Source of the DNA: Methylobacterium platani
GTDB taxonomy: Bacteria > Pseudomonadota > Alphaproteobacteria > Rhizobiales > Beijerinckiaceae
Assembly (NCBI RefSeq): GCF_001653715.1
Contig: NZ_LWHQ01000016.1
Span: forward strand, 1 to 64,000
Direction of reading: 5' to 3'
DNA: 64,000 bases
Numbering within the stretch: the first letter of the stretch is position 1; the number at the start of each line of letters is the position of its first letter. The notes beneath the pieces were generated by a model. The model saw nothing but the letters and a program-made list of their open reading frames with translations, made no database searches and was not told where the DNA came from. The position numbers were made by a program, and so were the translations under genes. This document shows positions 54,016-61,825 of the stretch, piece after piece.

Positions 54016-54163
54016 CCCCTCTCCCGTGTGGGAGAGGGGCCGGGGGTGAGGGTGCTACGGTTCTGAGTCAGGCTCCAAGCGCAGAGCTGCCAGCACGAAG
54101 GTTGGAGTTCTACGCGGAAGCGTAGCACCCTCACCCCTACCCCTCTCCCACACGGGAGAGGGG
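54016..54163. repeat. Long paired inverted-repeat element
   Basis: The left arm 54016-54059 and right arm 54121-54163 are near-exact inverted copies (mismatch only around CCGG/TA in the middle), separated by 61 nt. Each arm itself contains a perfect palindrome: CCCCTCTCCC-GTGT-GGGAGAGGGG at 54016-54039 and CCCCTCTCCC-ACAC-GGGAGAGGGG at 54140-54163. So the element is a hairpin whose two arms are each a smaller hairpin. It resembles bacterial intergenic mosaic or REP-pair elements. Confidence 0.75.
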
Positions 54164-54332
54164 ATCCCGCGCTTGACTCTGAAGGAGATTTTCTCCGGAC
54201 AGCCCTGCCGCCCGCGGGGAGAGGGGAAAGCTCGCGATTCGTTGTTACCCGGACAGCCCTGCGGCGGCCGTGCCGTGGCCGTGACACCCAAGGTCCGGGG
54301 CCCGTCGCCTGCATTCCGGGCTTGCGCATCAC

Positions 54333-54348
54333 ATAAGCGTCTGCTTAT
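54333..54348 (+). promoter_or_regulatory. Operator-like dyad upstream of ArsR gene
   Basis: Perfect dyad ATAAGC (54333-54338) and GCTTAT (54343-54348) with 4-nt spacing, ending 8 nt before the ATG at 54357. ArsR-type repressors bind such AT-rich dyads over their own promoter. The AT-rich patch is short and matches nothing nearby, so autoregulation is the simplest explanation. Confidence 0.55.
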
Positions 54349-54356
54349 TTGTTGCC

Positions 54357-54671
54357 ATGATCGAGGACGACATCTTCCGGGCCCTGGCGGACCCGACTCG
54401 ACGCGCGATCTTCGAGAAGCTCGCGGGCGGGCGCATGAACGCCAGCGCACTCCGACAGGGCATGGCGATCAGCCAGCCCGCGATGTCCCAGCACCTCGCC
54501 GTGCTGCGGGGCGCCGGGCTCGTGCGCGAGGCGCGGCAGGGCCGTTTCGTGAACTACGACGTCGATCCGGAAGGGGTGGCGCTCATCGCGCAATGGCTGG
54601 CGAAGTACCGCGCCTACTGGCCCGCCCGCATCGACGCGCTCAAGGCCGTGCTGAAGGAGATGGACCAATGA
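54357..54671 (+). CDS. ArsR-family transcriptional regulator
   Basis: 104 residues. The winged helix-turn-helix is RALADPTRRAIFEKLAGGR, then QGMAISQPAMSQHLAVLRGA and the wing VREARQGRFVNYDV. The Cys metal ligands of classic arsenic sensors are absent, so it belongs to the non-metal-sensing branch often paired with SRPBCC proteins. Its stop overlaps the start of the SRPBCC gene (ATGA), and a dyad lies over its start, consistent with autoregulation. Confidence 0.93.
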   Translation: MIEDDIFRALADPTRRAIFEKLAGGRMNASALRQGMAISQPAMSQHLAVLRGAGLVREARQGRFVNYDVDPEGVALIAQWLAKYRAYWPARIDALKAVLKEMDQ

Positions 54672-55024
54672 GCGACGCGGCGTGCGACGAGCCCTGCCCC
54701 GGCATCGAGCAGGCCTACGACCTGGGCGAGCCGCTCGAGAAGGTGTGGCGCGCGCTCAGCATCCCGGCGCTTCGCGAGCATTGGCTGCCCGGGTCGGCGC
54801 TGGCCGCGCCCGAGCCGGTCGCCGTCACGCCCGGGGAAGAGGTCAGCTACCGGATGCGCGAGGCCGCCCCGCCCTACCTCGAGAGCACGGTGACGTTCCA
54901 CATCGCCCCGAACGGGACGGGCGGCACCTGCCTGCGCATCGTCCATGACCTGACGGATGCCCGGCTCGCGCCCCCGACGACGGCCGCCGCGAACGGCAAC
55001 ATGCCGATGCTGCGCGCCGCCTGA
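54668..55024 (+). CDS. SRPBCC/AHSA1-like domain protein
   Basis: 118 residues from ATG 54668. [30 protein letters not shown] and the later [27 protein letters not shown] have the START/Bet v1-like pattern of AHSA1 proteins, which form a hydrophobic cavity. It is shorter than usual (about 140), so the last helix may be missing. ArsR-SRPBCC gene pairs are common and their ligand is unknown. Confidence 0.85.
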   Translation: MSDAACDEPCPGIEQAYDLGEPLEKVWRALSIPALREHWLPGSALAAPEPVAVTPGEEVSYRMREAAPPYLESTVTFHIAPNGTGGTCLRIVHDLTDARLAPPTTAAANGNMPMLRAA

Positions 55025-55086
55025 CGCGGCTCGTCTCGACGTCCCACCCTGGAAGATTCGCCATCCCGGAAGATCGGAGGTCGCCG

Positions 55087-55707
55087 ATGCGCGACGCGAT
55101 GCAACTCGTCCCCATGGTCGTCGAGCAGTCCAGCCGCGGGGAGCGGTCCTTCGACATCTATTCCCGCCTCCTGCGCGAGCGCATCGTCTTCCTCAACGGG
55201 GAGGTGAACGACACGGTCTCGGCGCTGGTCTGCGCCCAGCTGCTGTTCCTGGAGGCGGAGAACCCGACGCGGCCGATCCACCTCTACATCAACTCGCCGG
55301 GCGGCGGCGTCACGAGCGGCTTTGCGATGTACGACACCATGCGCCACATCCGCGCGCCGGTGCACACGCTGTGCATGGGGGTGGCCTACTCGATGGGCTC
55401 GTTCCTGCTCATGGCCGGCGAGCCCGGGGAGCGGTCCGTGCTGCCCAACGCCAGCATCCTCGTCCACCAGCCGCTCGGCGGATACAAGGGACAGGCGTCC
55501 GACATCCTCATCCACGCCGCGGAGACGCTGCGGGTGAAGCAGCGCATGACGCGGCTCTACGCCGACCATTGCGGGCGGTCCTACGAGGAGTTCGAGCGCG
55601 CCATGGATCGCGACCGCTTCATGACGGCGGAGGAGGCGCTCGACTGGGGCCTCGTCGACCGCATCCTTCCCCCCGCGCGGACGGGCGGCCCCGCATCGGT
55701 TGCCTGA
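55087..55707 (+). CDS. ClpP-type serine protease paralogue
   Basis: 206 residues. The catalytic triad is predicted as Ser102 ([11 protein letters not shown]), His127 (LVHQPLGG) and Asp176 (DRDRFM), with the same spacing as E. coli ClpP. The N-terminal [19 protein letters not shown] and [12 protein letters not shown] are standard. Ser102 sits in Y-S-M-G-S rather than the usual A-S-M-G-A. No clpX or clpA gene is adjacent, so this is an orphan paralogue; the housekeeping clpP is presumably elsewhere. It follows the ArsR-SRPBCC pair by 62 nt and precedes a hydrolase, all on one strand. Confidence 0.9.
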   Translation: MRDAMQLVPMVVEQSSRGERSFDIYSRLLRERIVFLNGEVNDTVSALVCAQLLFLEAENPTRPIHLYINSPGGGVTSGFAMYDTMRHIRAPVHTLCMGVAYSMGSFLLMAGEPGERSVLPNASILVHQPLGGYKGQASDILIHAAETLRVKQRMTRLYADHCGRSYEEFERAMDRDRFMTAEEALDWGLVDRILPPARTGGPASVA

Positions 55708-55771
55708 CGCACGAGGGCCGAGCCGGCGTCGTCCGTGTCGTCGCAGAAACCAACCATGGAGGATCGTCGCG

Positions 55772-56641
55772 ATGCTCGTCTCGGTGAACGGTGTGCGGCT
55801 CTTCATGGATGTCGCCAATTTCGGCCTCGTGCCGGACGGCGACACCATGCGCGAGAAGCCGGTGCTCCTCATGCTGCACGGTGGGCCGGGCTGGGATCAC
55901 ACCGGCTTCAAGGAGGCGTTCGCAACCTTGAGCGACGTCGCCCAGGTCGTCTTCTGCGACCTTCGCGGCAACGGTCGCAGCGAGGGAAACGATCCCGCGA
56001 CCTGGAACCTGGCGCAGTGGGCCGACGACGTGAAGGGCCTCTGCGACGCGCTCGGCATCGTCCGCCCCGTCGTCTGCGGTCTCTCGTTCGGCGGCTTCGT
56101 TGCGCAAGCCTACGCCACCCGCTACCCCGAGCACCCGGGCAAGCTCATCCTGCTCGGCACGGCCGCCAGGATCGACTTCCCGACGATCTTCGCCGCGTTC
56201 GAGCGTGTCGGCGGCCCGGACATCGGCGCGCTGGCGGAGAGCTACTGGACGAACCCGACCCCGGAGGGACGGGCCCGCTACATCGAGCGATGCAGGCCGT
56301 TCTACCGACACCGCCGCGACCGGCCGCCCCCGAACTTGTCGCGCATCATCATGCGGACGGAGGTGGCGCTGCACTTCAACGGCCCCCGCAACGAGCAAGG
56401 ACGGTTCGATTTCCGCGGCGACCTCGCGACCTTGCGCTGCCCCGTGCTGCTGATGGCGGGGGAGCACGACCCCATCGTGCCGATGCCCCTGGCCGAGGAG
56501 ACCGCCGCGGCCATTCCCTCTCACCTCCTGCGCTTCGAGCGCCTGGACCAATGCGCCCACGACGTTCACGGGGATGATCGGGAGAGGGTGTTCGGTACGA
56601 TCCGCGCATTCATCACCGCCATGCACCCGCCATCCGCCTAG
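55772..56641 (+). CDS. Alpha/beta hydrolase, proline-iminopeptidase-like
   Basis: 289 residues from ATG 55772, with GGAGG upstream. The oxyanion motif LMLHGGPGWDH, nucleophile CGLSFGGFVAQA, Asp in MAGEHDPIVP and the late His (near DQCAHDVHGDD) give a complete triad. The HGGPG form is typical of prolyl aminopeptidases and related peptidases/esterases. Its place after a ClpP-like gene suggests peptide processing, but this is inference. Confidence 0.88.
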   Translation: MLVSVNGVRLFMDVANFGLVPDGDTMREKPVLLMLHGGPGWDHTGFKEAFATLSDVAQVVFCDLRGNGRSEGNDPATWNLAQWADDVKGLCDALGIVRPVVCGLSFGGFVAQAYATRYPEHPGKLILLGTAARIDFPTIFAAFERVGGPDIGALAESYWTNPTPEGRARYIERCRPFYRHRRDRPPPNLSRIIMRTEVALHFNGPRNEQGRFDFRGDLATLRCPVLLMAGEHDPIVPMPLAEETAAAIPSHLLRFERLDQCAHDVHGDDRERVFGTIRAFITAMHPPSA

Positions 56642-56820
56642 GGCCGAAATCCGCTCCCGACGCGGTCACGCCCGTCGCATTTCGGCCCGGGCCGGGCGGC
56701 GTGAGGCAGGTCCCGCCCTCGGCGGGGCGCGATGCCGGCTCCTGCTGCCGGGTGGACGCGCCGCGGACTTGCCGCCCGGGGGCCGCTCCCGTAAGCTCGC
56801 AAGTCGTTGCGTGCAAAGAA

Positions 56821-56835
56821 GAATTAGTGTGATTC
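56821..56835 (+). promoter_or_regulatory. Candidate iron-response dyad
   Basis: GAAT-TAGTGTG-ATTC forms a short inverted repeat 31 nt before the GTG start of the siderophore permease gene, inside an AT-rich patch. It could serve an iron regulator (Fur, Irr or RirA class), but it does not clearly match any one consensus. Confidence 0.25.
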
Positions 56836-56866
56836 CAAACTACCGGACCGTCGGGACCGCCCGCCG

Positions 56867-58093
56867 GTGACGCAAGCCCTGGCGACCCGCGGGGCCCCGA
56901 GCCTCGCCTCCTTACGGCCGCTCGCCCCGTTCTTCTGCCTCTACGTCACCTTCGGGGCGACGCTCGGCTTCCTGTCGGGCGGGGCGCCGCTGATCCTGCG
57001 GGCGCGCGGGCTCAACCTCGCCGAGGTCGGGCTCCTGCAGCTCATCAACCTGCCGGTCGGGCTGACCTTCCTGTGGGCCGCCCTCCTCGACCGGGTGCGG
57101 CTGCCGTTCCTCGGCCGGCGCCTCGGCTGGATCGTCGCGGCGCAAGGGATGACGGTCGGGCTGCTCGCGGTCATGAGCCTCGGCGAGCACTGGCCGCTCG
57201 GCGCGCTGCTGGCGCTGGCCGTCGCCACCTGCGCGGGCATCGCCACGATGGACATCGCCCTCGAGGCCCTGGTGGTCGAGACCGTGCCGCCGGAGCGGCG
57301 GGCCTTCGTCGCCTCGGCCAAGCTCTGCGGCGCCTCGCTCGGCGGCATCCTGGGGGTCGGGGTGCTGGTCGGCTCCTACGATCTCCTCGGCTGGCGGGCG
57401 GCGGTGCTCGCCTGCGCGGCCCTCGACGCGCTCTGCCTCCTGCCGATCCTCGCCTATCCGGAGGCGCGGCTGCAGCGCCCCGGCGGGGCGCCGGAGAGCC
57501 GGTCCGGCTCGCTCGCGCGGCTGCGGGCGCTCGCCGGCCCCATCGCGGCGCTCGGCGCCTACTTCGCCGCCGCCTACCTTCTCGCCGGCCCCAACACCCT
57601 GGCGCTCCTCGATCTCGGGGTGCCGCTGTCCCGGGTCGGGGCGCTGACCGGCACCGTCCTGCCGGCGGTCAACCTCGTGATGGCGCTGGTGGCCGGGGGC
57701 CTGGCGGCGCGCTTCGGCACCGTGCGGCTGGTCGTGCTCGGCGGGGCCGGGGTGCTCGCCGCCGGCGGCCTGATGGCGGCGGCCTGCGCGGCCCGGTCGC
57801 AGGAGCTGGCGGTGGCCGCCACGGTGCTGAACTTCGTCTTCGGCGGCTTTCTCGGAGTGCCGGTGTTCAACATGATCTATCGCTGGGCACAGGGGCCGCG
57901 GCCCGCCACCGACTACGCGCTGCTGTTCGGCGCCGCCTTCTTCGCCGCGATGCCGCTGCGGGTCGCCGCCCCGGCGCTCGCAGCTTGCGCCGGCTGGCCG
58001 GGCTACTTCGCCGCCGCGATGCCGCCCTACGCCGCGGCGCTGGCGTGGCTCGCCCTCCGGATCGCCCGCACCCTGCGGGACGACCGGCGATGA
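56867..58093 (+). CDS. MFS permease of siderophore type (RhtX/FptX-like)
   Basis: 408 residues from GTG 56867, about 12 hydrophobic helices. FCLYVTFGATLGFLSGGAPLILRARGLN and LEALVVETVPPERRAFVASAK resemble the inner-membrane siderophore importers RhtX and FptX rather than drug efflux pumps. The stop overlaps the FhuF-type gene (ATGA), which strongly ties it to iron. The likely role is cytoplasmic import of a ferri-siderophore, followed by reductive release. No outer-membrane receptor gene is in view. Confidence 0.8.
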   Translation: MTQALATRGAPSLASLRPLAPFFCLYVTFGATLGFLSGGAPLILRARGLNLAEVGLLQLINLPVGLTFLWAALLDRVRLPFLGRRLGWIVAAQGMTVGLLAVMSLGEHWPLGALLALAVATCAGIATMDIALEALVVETVPPERRAFVASAKLCGASLGGILGVGVLVGSYDLLGWRAAVLACAALDALCLLPILAYPEARLQRPGGAPESRSGSLARLRALAGPIAALGAYFAAAYLLAGPNTLALLDLGVPLSRVGALTGTVLPAVNLVMALVAGGLAARFGTVRLVVLGGAGVLAAGGLMAAACAARSQELAVAATVLNFVFGGFLGVPVFNMIYRWAQGPRPATDYALLFGAAFFAAMPLRVAAPALAACAGWPGYFAAAMPPYAAALAWLALRIARTLRDDRR

Positions 58094-58800
58094 TCCCGGA
58101 GATCGCCGCCGCCGTGCCGGCCTCGCTCGGCACCTACCGCGCCGGCGTGGCGGCGGGCCCGGGCGGGCCGGCGGCGACGCCGCTCACGGCGCTGCACGAC
58201 CCCGCCGTGTTCGATGCCGCGCTCGCGGCCTTCGAGGCCGGGCTCGGGGCGGCGCCGGGCACGACCGACCGACGCGCCCTCGTCTCGTACTGGAGCCAGT
58301 TCTACCTCGCGCCGCTCGCCACCCCGGCGCTGACGGCGCTGGTGCGCCTGCGCCGGCCGCTGCCGCTCGCCTTCGCGACGACGAGCCTCGAACTCGACGC
58401 CGCCGGCCGGCCGGCCCGCTTCCTGGTCGAGCCCGAGGCGGCGTACCGGATGCCCGGCCGCTCCGCCGGGCTGATGGGCCTCGTCGAGGACCACCTGCGG
58501 CCCTTCGTCGAGCTGTGCCGGGCCCGCTGCGGCATCGCCCCCCGGGTGATCTGGGGCAACGCCGCGGTGATCCTCGACCACGTCGCGCGCGAGCTCGGCG
58601 AGCCCGAGACCCTGGCCTGCCCGGAGGTCGCGGCCTGCCTCGGCTGGTGCGGCGGAGCGCCTTGCGCCGGGAATCCCCTCGCCCAGGCCCTGTGCGCGGC
58701 CGGCGGCAGCCGGCGCCGCCGCGTCTGCTGCCTGCGCCGGCGGCTGCCGGGGGTGGCCTCTTGCGGGGCGCTGTGCCCGGCCGGGCGATGCCGAGGCTGA
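58090..58800 (+). CDS. FhuF-like siderophore-iron reductase (2Fe-2S)
   Basis: 236 residues. The C-terminal Cys pattern RVCCLRRRLPGVASCGALC (CC-x10-C-x3-C form) is the unusual 2Fe-2S binding site of FhuF, and the N-terminal half has the FhuF transporter-reductase fold (YWSQFYLAPLATPALTAL). It reduces Fe(III) in hydroxamate or similar chelates in the cytoplasm. Co-translated with the RhtX-like permease. A run of additional Cys (about 180-215) is odd and may belong to a second metal site. Confidence 0.83.
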   Translation: MIPEIAAAVPASLGTYRAGVAAGPGGPAATPLTALHDPAVFDAALAAFEAGLGAAPGTTDRRALVSYWSQFYLAPLATPALTALVRLRRPLPLAFATTSLELDAAGRPARFLVEPEAAYRMPGRSAGLMGLVEDHLRPFVELCRARCGIAPRVIWGNAAVILDHVARELGEPETLACPEVAACLGWCGGAPCAGNPLAQALCAAGGSRRRRVCCLRRRLPGVASCGALCPAGRCRG

Positions 58801-58842
58801 CAGATCGCCCGGACGATGCCAGGCCGCACCCGGCGGCGCGCG

Positions 58843-59529
58843 TCATCGCGGCGAACGGTTCAGGAAGATGCGCGTCTCCTCCTCCGTGACGTGCTCGCAC
58901 AGTCCGAGCACCCGCAGAAAGCTCGGGATCACGGACACCTCCCGCTCGACCGCGTCGTCGTAGTCGATCGACACGACGTGATCGCAGCCGAACCGTTCCC
59001 TGAAGGGGGTCAGGCGCTCATCGTAGTCCAGGAGCCATGTATCCTCGTTCGTATAGGCGACGGAGTCACGGCAGTCGCTGCCGGACAAGCCGTGTTTTTC
59101 CATTTCGCCCTTGTACGACCGCAGAAAATCGACCCGGTTGCGCAGGTAGACGACGATCAGGACAGGCGCTGGCATGAGGCCCGCCAACCAATCGAATTCA
59201 TCTTCGTATCGCAGATACGACAGACCTTCAGCCGAGAATATCAATCTATTTTCTTCGTTAGCCGCCGCAAATTCATCGACTCTGCGCCGAACATCATCCT
59301 TGTAGGCTTGATCGCAAAGCAACTTTGTCACATGCCGGAACGGGGAGTTGCGATGCGCCCGCATGGCGGAGGCATGGAGTTCCGCATGGTTGTCCCCGAT
59401 ATGCATGCCTTGGTAGAAGGCGTAACCGTGATCGCGCAACCACTCACGACGCTGCCAGAGGAAATTCTGGATCGATGTCGTGCCGGTCTTGTGCGTTCCG
59501 ATATGCACGATCGATTTGTAGTGTGCCAT
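58843..59529 (-). CDS. Sulfotransferase-family protein
   Basis: 228 residues. The PAPS 5'-phosphosulfate loop is HIGTHKTGTTSIQ and the 3'-phosphate segment is YLRNRVDFLRSYKGE. HASAMRAHRNS and DYDDAVEREVSVIPSFLRVLG complete the cytosolic sulfotransferase-like fold, in the length range of bacterial carbohydrate sulfotransferases. It probably sulfates a surface sugar or lipid-linked glycan. Last gene of a low-GC minus-strand operon with GSCFA and propeller-like proteins. GC is lower than in surrounding genes. Confidence 0.82.
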   Translation of the reverse strand: MAHYKSIVHIGTHKTGTTSIQNFLWQRREWLRDHGYAFYQGMHIGDNHAELHASAMRAHRNSPFRHVTKLLCDQAYKDDVRRRVDEFAAANEENRLIFSAEGLSYLRYEDEFDWLAGLMPAPVLIVVYLRNRVDFLRSYKGEMEKHGLSGSDCRDSVAYTNEDTWLLDYDERLTPFRERFGCDHVVSIDYDDAVEREVSVIPSFLRVLGLCEHVTEEETRIFLNRSPR

Positions 59530-59679
59530 ACTTCACATCCGAGGCGATCCGCAAAACGCCGCGGACGGCGCTTCACGCAAGACCAGGGACCCCTCTTCAC
59601 GCAAACCGGAAAGACGACGACCGCGACACGATCGTCGTTCACGGCCCGACGGCGTCGTACCGCACGCAGTATCACATAA

Positions 59680-60576
59680 CTAATCCAATGCGATGATTTG
59701 ATAGATTTCATCGCTAATCTCGGCAACGTCGACGAAAATCGCATGTCGCGTCTGCCGGTCGTAGACATGAATGCCCGGACGTTGCACGGGGTGCTGGCTC
59801 TCGCCGCCGGACAACAGGATCTCGCTGTTGGCCAGATTGTTCTTACGGCTGATCGTCCGCCGTCGGCTGCTTCCGATCAGCATGAACCGGTCGGTCATGC
59901 AGAAGCCCCTGGCATAGCCATCGACCTTGAGAACGGGTTTCGGCCCGAAGGCCGAGCCTTCCCGAAACTCGATCACGCTCCCCGTCAGCGAATCGACGAC
60001 GTACACGTTGCCTTCACAGAAGGAGACGCTGTGCGGTTGATTGAGACCGTCAAACAGCACCTCTCCGGTTTTCACGTCATAGACGCAACCGTTTCGGAGG
60101 CCGTTCCTGCGACGCGGCCCGAACTTCGAAGCGATCAAGCGGCCATTCGCCCAGCAGATGTCGTTGATATGCTCGATGTCCGATCCGAATGCATCGAAGC
60201 TTGTCTGGCAAGAATATAATTCGCAGTTATCTTTAAAAATAAGATTATTTGCCGTAGAAACACAAATCAGATCAGGGCCGTCAAGGACAATTCCATGAAT
60301 ATCCTTAACATCTGGAATATTTTTATATTTCAAAATATTATATGACCTATCGAGGTAGGCGATTTGATCGGAGGAGCCCTGTAGGGCCATCACGATCCGG
60401 TCCCCGTCGACGACGACTCCGGTCGTCCCGAGGAGGTCAGGCCGATTCAGTCCGAAGCCGGCGAGCGTGATGTTCACGATCGCCTCCTGCGAGCAAGTGA
60501 CCGTCAACTCCGCAAAATTGTTTGGCGACCTATGACCATTGTTGCAAAACGTTACCAGAAATTTCGAATCTTTCAT
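59680..60576 (-). CDS. Beta-propeller-like protein of unknown function
   Basis: 298 residues. Recurring blade-like segments include GVVVDGDRIVMALQGS, DIHGIVLDGPDLICVS, INDICWANGRLIASKFG, PHSVSFCEGNVYVVDS and GFCMTDRFMLIGSS, so the chain is predicted to be a six-bladed propeller. It resembles conserved glycan-cluster proteins of the TIGR03032/DUF4915 kind, from pattern only. No signal peptide is seen. It lies between the GSCFA and sulfotransferase genes in the same direction (gaps 118 and 150 nt). Low GC. Confidence 0.6.
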   Translation of the reverse strand: MKDSKFLVTFCNNGHRSPNNFAELTVTCSQEAIVNITLAGFGLNRPDLLGTTGVVVDGDRIVMALQGSSDQIAYLDRSYNILKYKNIPDVKDIHGIVLDGPDLICVSTANNLIFKDNCELYSCQTSFDAFGSDIEHINDICWANGRLIASKFGPRRRNGLRNGCVYDVKTGEVLFDGLNQPHSVSFCEGNVYVVDSLTGSVIEFREGSAFGPKPVLKVDGYARGFCMTDRFMLIGSSRRRTISRKNNLANSEILLSGGESQHPVQRPGIHVYDRQTRHAIFVDVAEISDEIYQIIALD

Positions 60577-60694
60577 CGACGATTTTACCTTAGCACGCTA
60601 GATGAGGACGAGTCTTCAAGACGAATTCTGCACTGTTGTATCCCACCTCCGTCCGATGACGGCGGCGGCCCGGCGCATTACGTTTCATAACCGG

Positions 60695-61825
60695 CTACGG
60701 GATGCCAGCAGCAATCATGAGAGGCGTCGGACCGTCCGCCGGGCGCAGCGCACGTCCTTCGCCCCGCCCGAACCGGGTCCAGTGCTCGAAGCAGGAGGTG
60801 AGCTCACCTCGTCGCAACGCATCCTCGACATCCGGATTGGCGGTCATGTAGGCGATCTCGTTGAATGACTCCGCATTTGTGTCGATATCGAGGTACGCCT
60901 TGAGAAACCCTCGCATCAGCGAGCCGACGACCGCATCCGACACATGTAAGCAATCCTGCGCGTAAACATTTGCCCTCGGCGACATTGTCACAATCTCATA
61001 CGTAGGGTAATAAACAACATTGTCGTTCGATCTGGCGAAAACTTCTGCGGCAGCACGCAACGTCGATTTAGAATACATATTTGCGACGAATATATCATCC
61101 CCTGAAAAAGTTTCACTTAGCGGAACAGGTGATACGGTTACGACGATGTGAGCGTGAGGGTTGATTTGGTTGATCAGCCCATGAATTTCGTGGAGCTCAG
61201 ACAGATTGTCTGCAAAATCCGTCGACTGCAGCTCGTATCGGTCGGGCTGGCGCCGAACCGCGTAGAAGCTCGGTGCTGCATTGAGATGTCGCCCGAGCGC
61301 ACGATCGAACCAGACCTCGTTGAGGCCCAGCGTCAGAACAATGACGGATACGCCTCGAACTCTAGAAAAGTACTCATCAGTCAAGTAGGCCCGCCGCTCG
61401 ATCGCACGCTCCAATGTAACCGGCTTGATTCCCGGTGACAGCTGCAGGTCGACCCATCCGTCCGCGCGCTCCTCGAACATCGTCTCATCGATATGTGGAC
61501 GATTGATGACCCATTCGATTTCATTCCGGATTGAATGAGTCGTGAACTTGTTGGTAAAGCCGTTGGGTCGCGCCGACCACTCGGTCTTCGGAGAGACGAT
61601 CCTACGACTCTGGACTGCGATACCGTTATAAATCAGATGCTCTTCTATGTTACGAGCAAAACACGATCCGATGCAGAAAAAATCATCCCCGATGTCGATC
61701 TTGAATTTTGCATCGTGACGAATGTCGACCAACGGCTCGGAGAAGCGGCCGATCTGCCCGTGCCATTGCGACGCCGGCGCCTTCATAATATTAGTCCAGG
61801 CCGAAATTCCATTCAATTTATGCAT
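60695..61825 (-). CDS. GSCFA-domain protein with C-terminal NPDV-type module
   Basis: 376 residues. The family name motif reads FFCIGSCFARNIEEHL near residue 50, followed by the SGNH/GDSL-hydrolase-like core (VIVLTLGLNEVWFD, TVSPVPLSETF). Residues 320-365 carry a separate module with AYMTANPDVEDALRRGE and FEHWTRFGRGEGRAL, a repeat found attached to glycan-related proteins of alphaproteobacteria. GSCFA proteins are of unknown function but occur with polysaccharide genes. First gene of the low-GC glycan-like operon. Confidence 0.8.
   Translation of the reverse strand: MHKLNGISAWTNIMKAPASQWHGQIGRFSEPLVDIRHDAKFKIDIGDDFFCIGSCFARNIEEHLIYNGIAVQSRRIVSPKTEWSARPNGFTNKFTTHSIRNEIEWVINRPHIDETMFEERADGWVDLQLSPGIKPVTLERAIERRAYLTDEYFSRVRGVSVIVLTLGLNEVWFDRALGRHLNAAPSFYAVRRQPDRYELQSTDFADNLSELHEIHGLINQINPHAHIVVTVSPVPLSETFSGDDIFVANMYSKSTLRAAAEVFARSNDNVVYYPTYEIVTMSPRANVYAQDCLHVSDAVVGSLMRGFLKAYLDIDTNAESFNEIAYMTANPDVEDALRRGELTSCFEHWTRFGRGEGRALRPADGPTPLMIAAGIP

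Larger units (their letters stand above)
53703..54356. other. Intergenic region holding a large inverted-repeat element
   Basis: About 650 nt with no convincing gene. It carries the paired element described at 54016-54163, plus a GCAGGGCTGTCCGG copy near 53983 that faces inverted CCGGACAGCCCTGC copies near 54195 and 54249. The last 25 nt contain the ArsR operator. Repeats of this kind mark a hot spot of intergenic repeat insertion. Confidence 0.5.
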
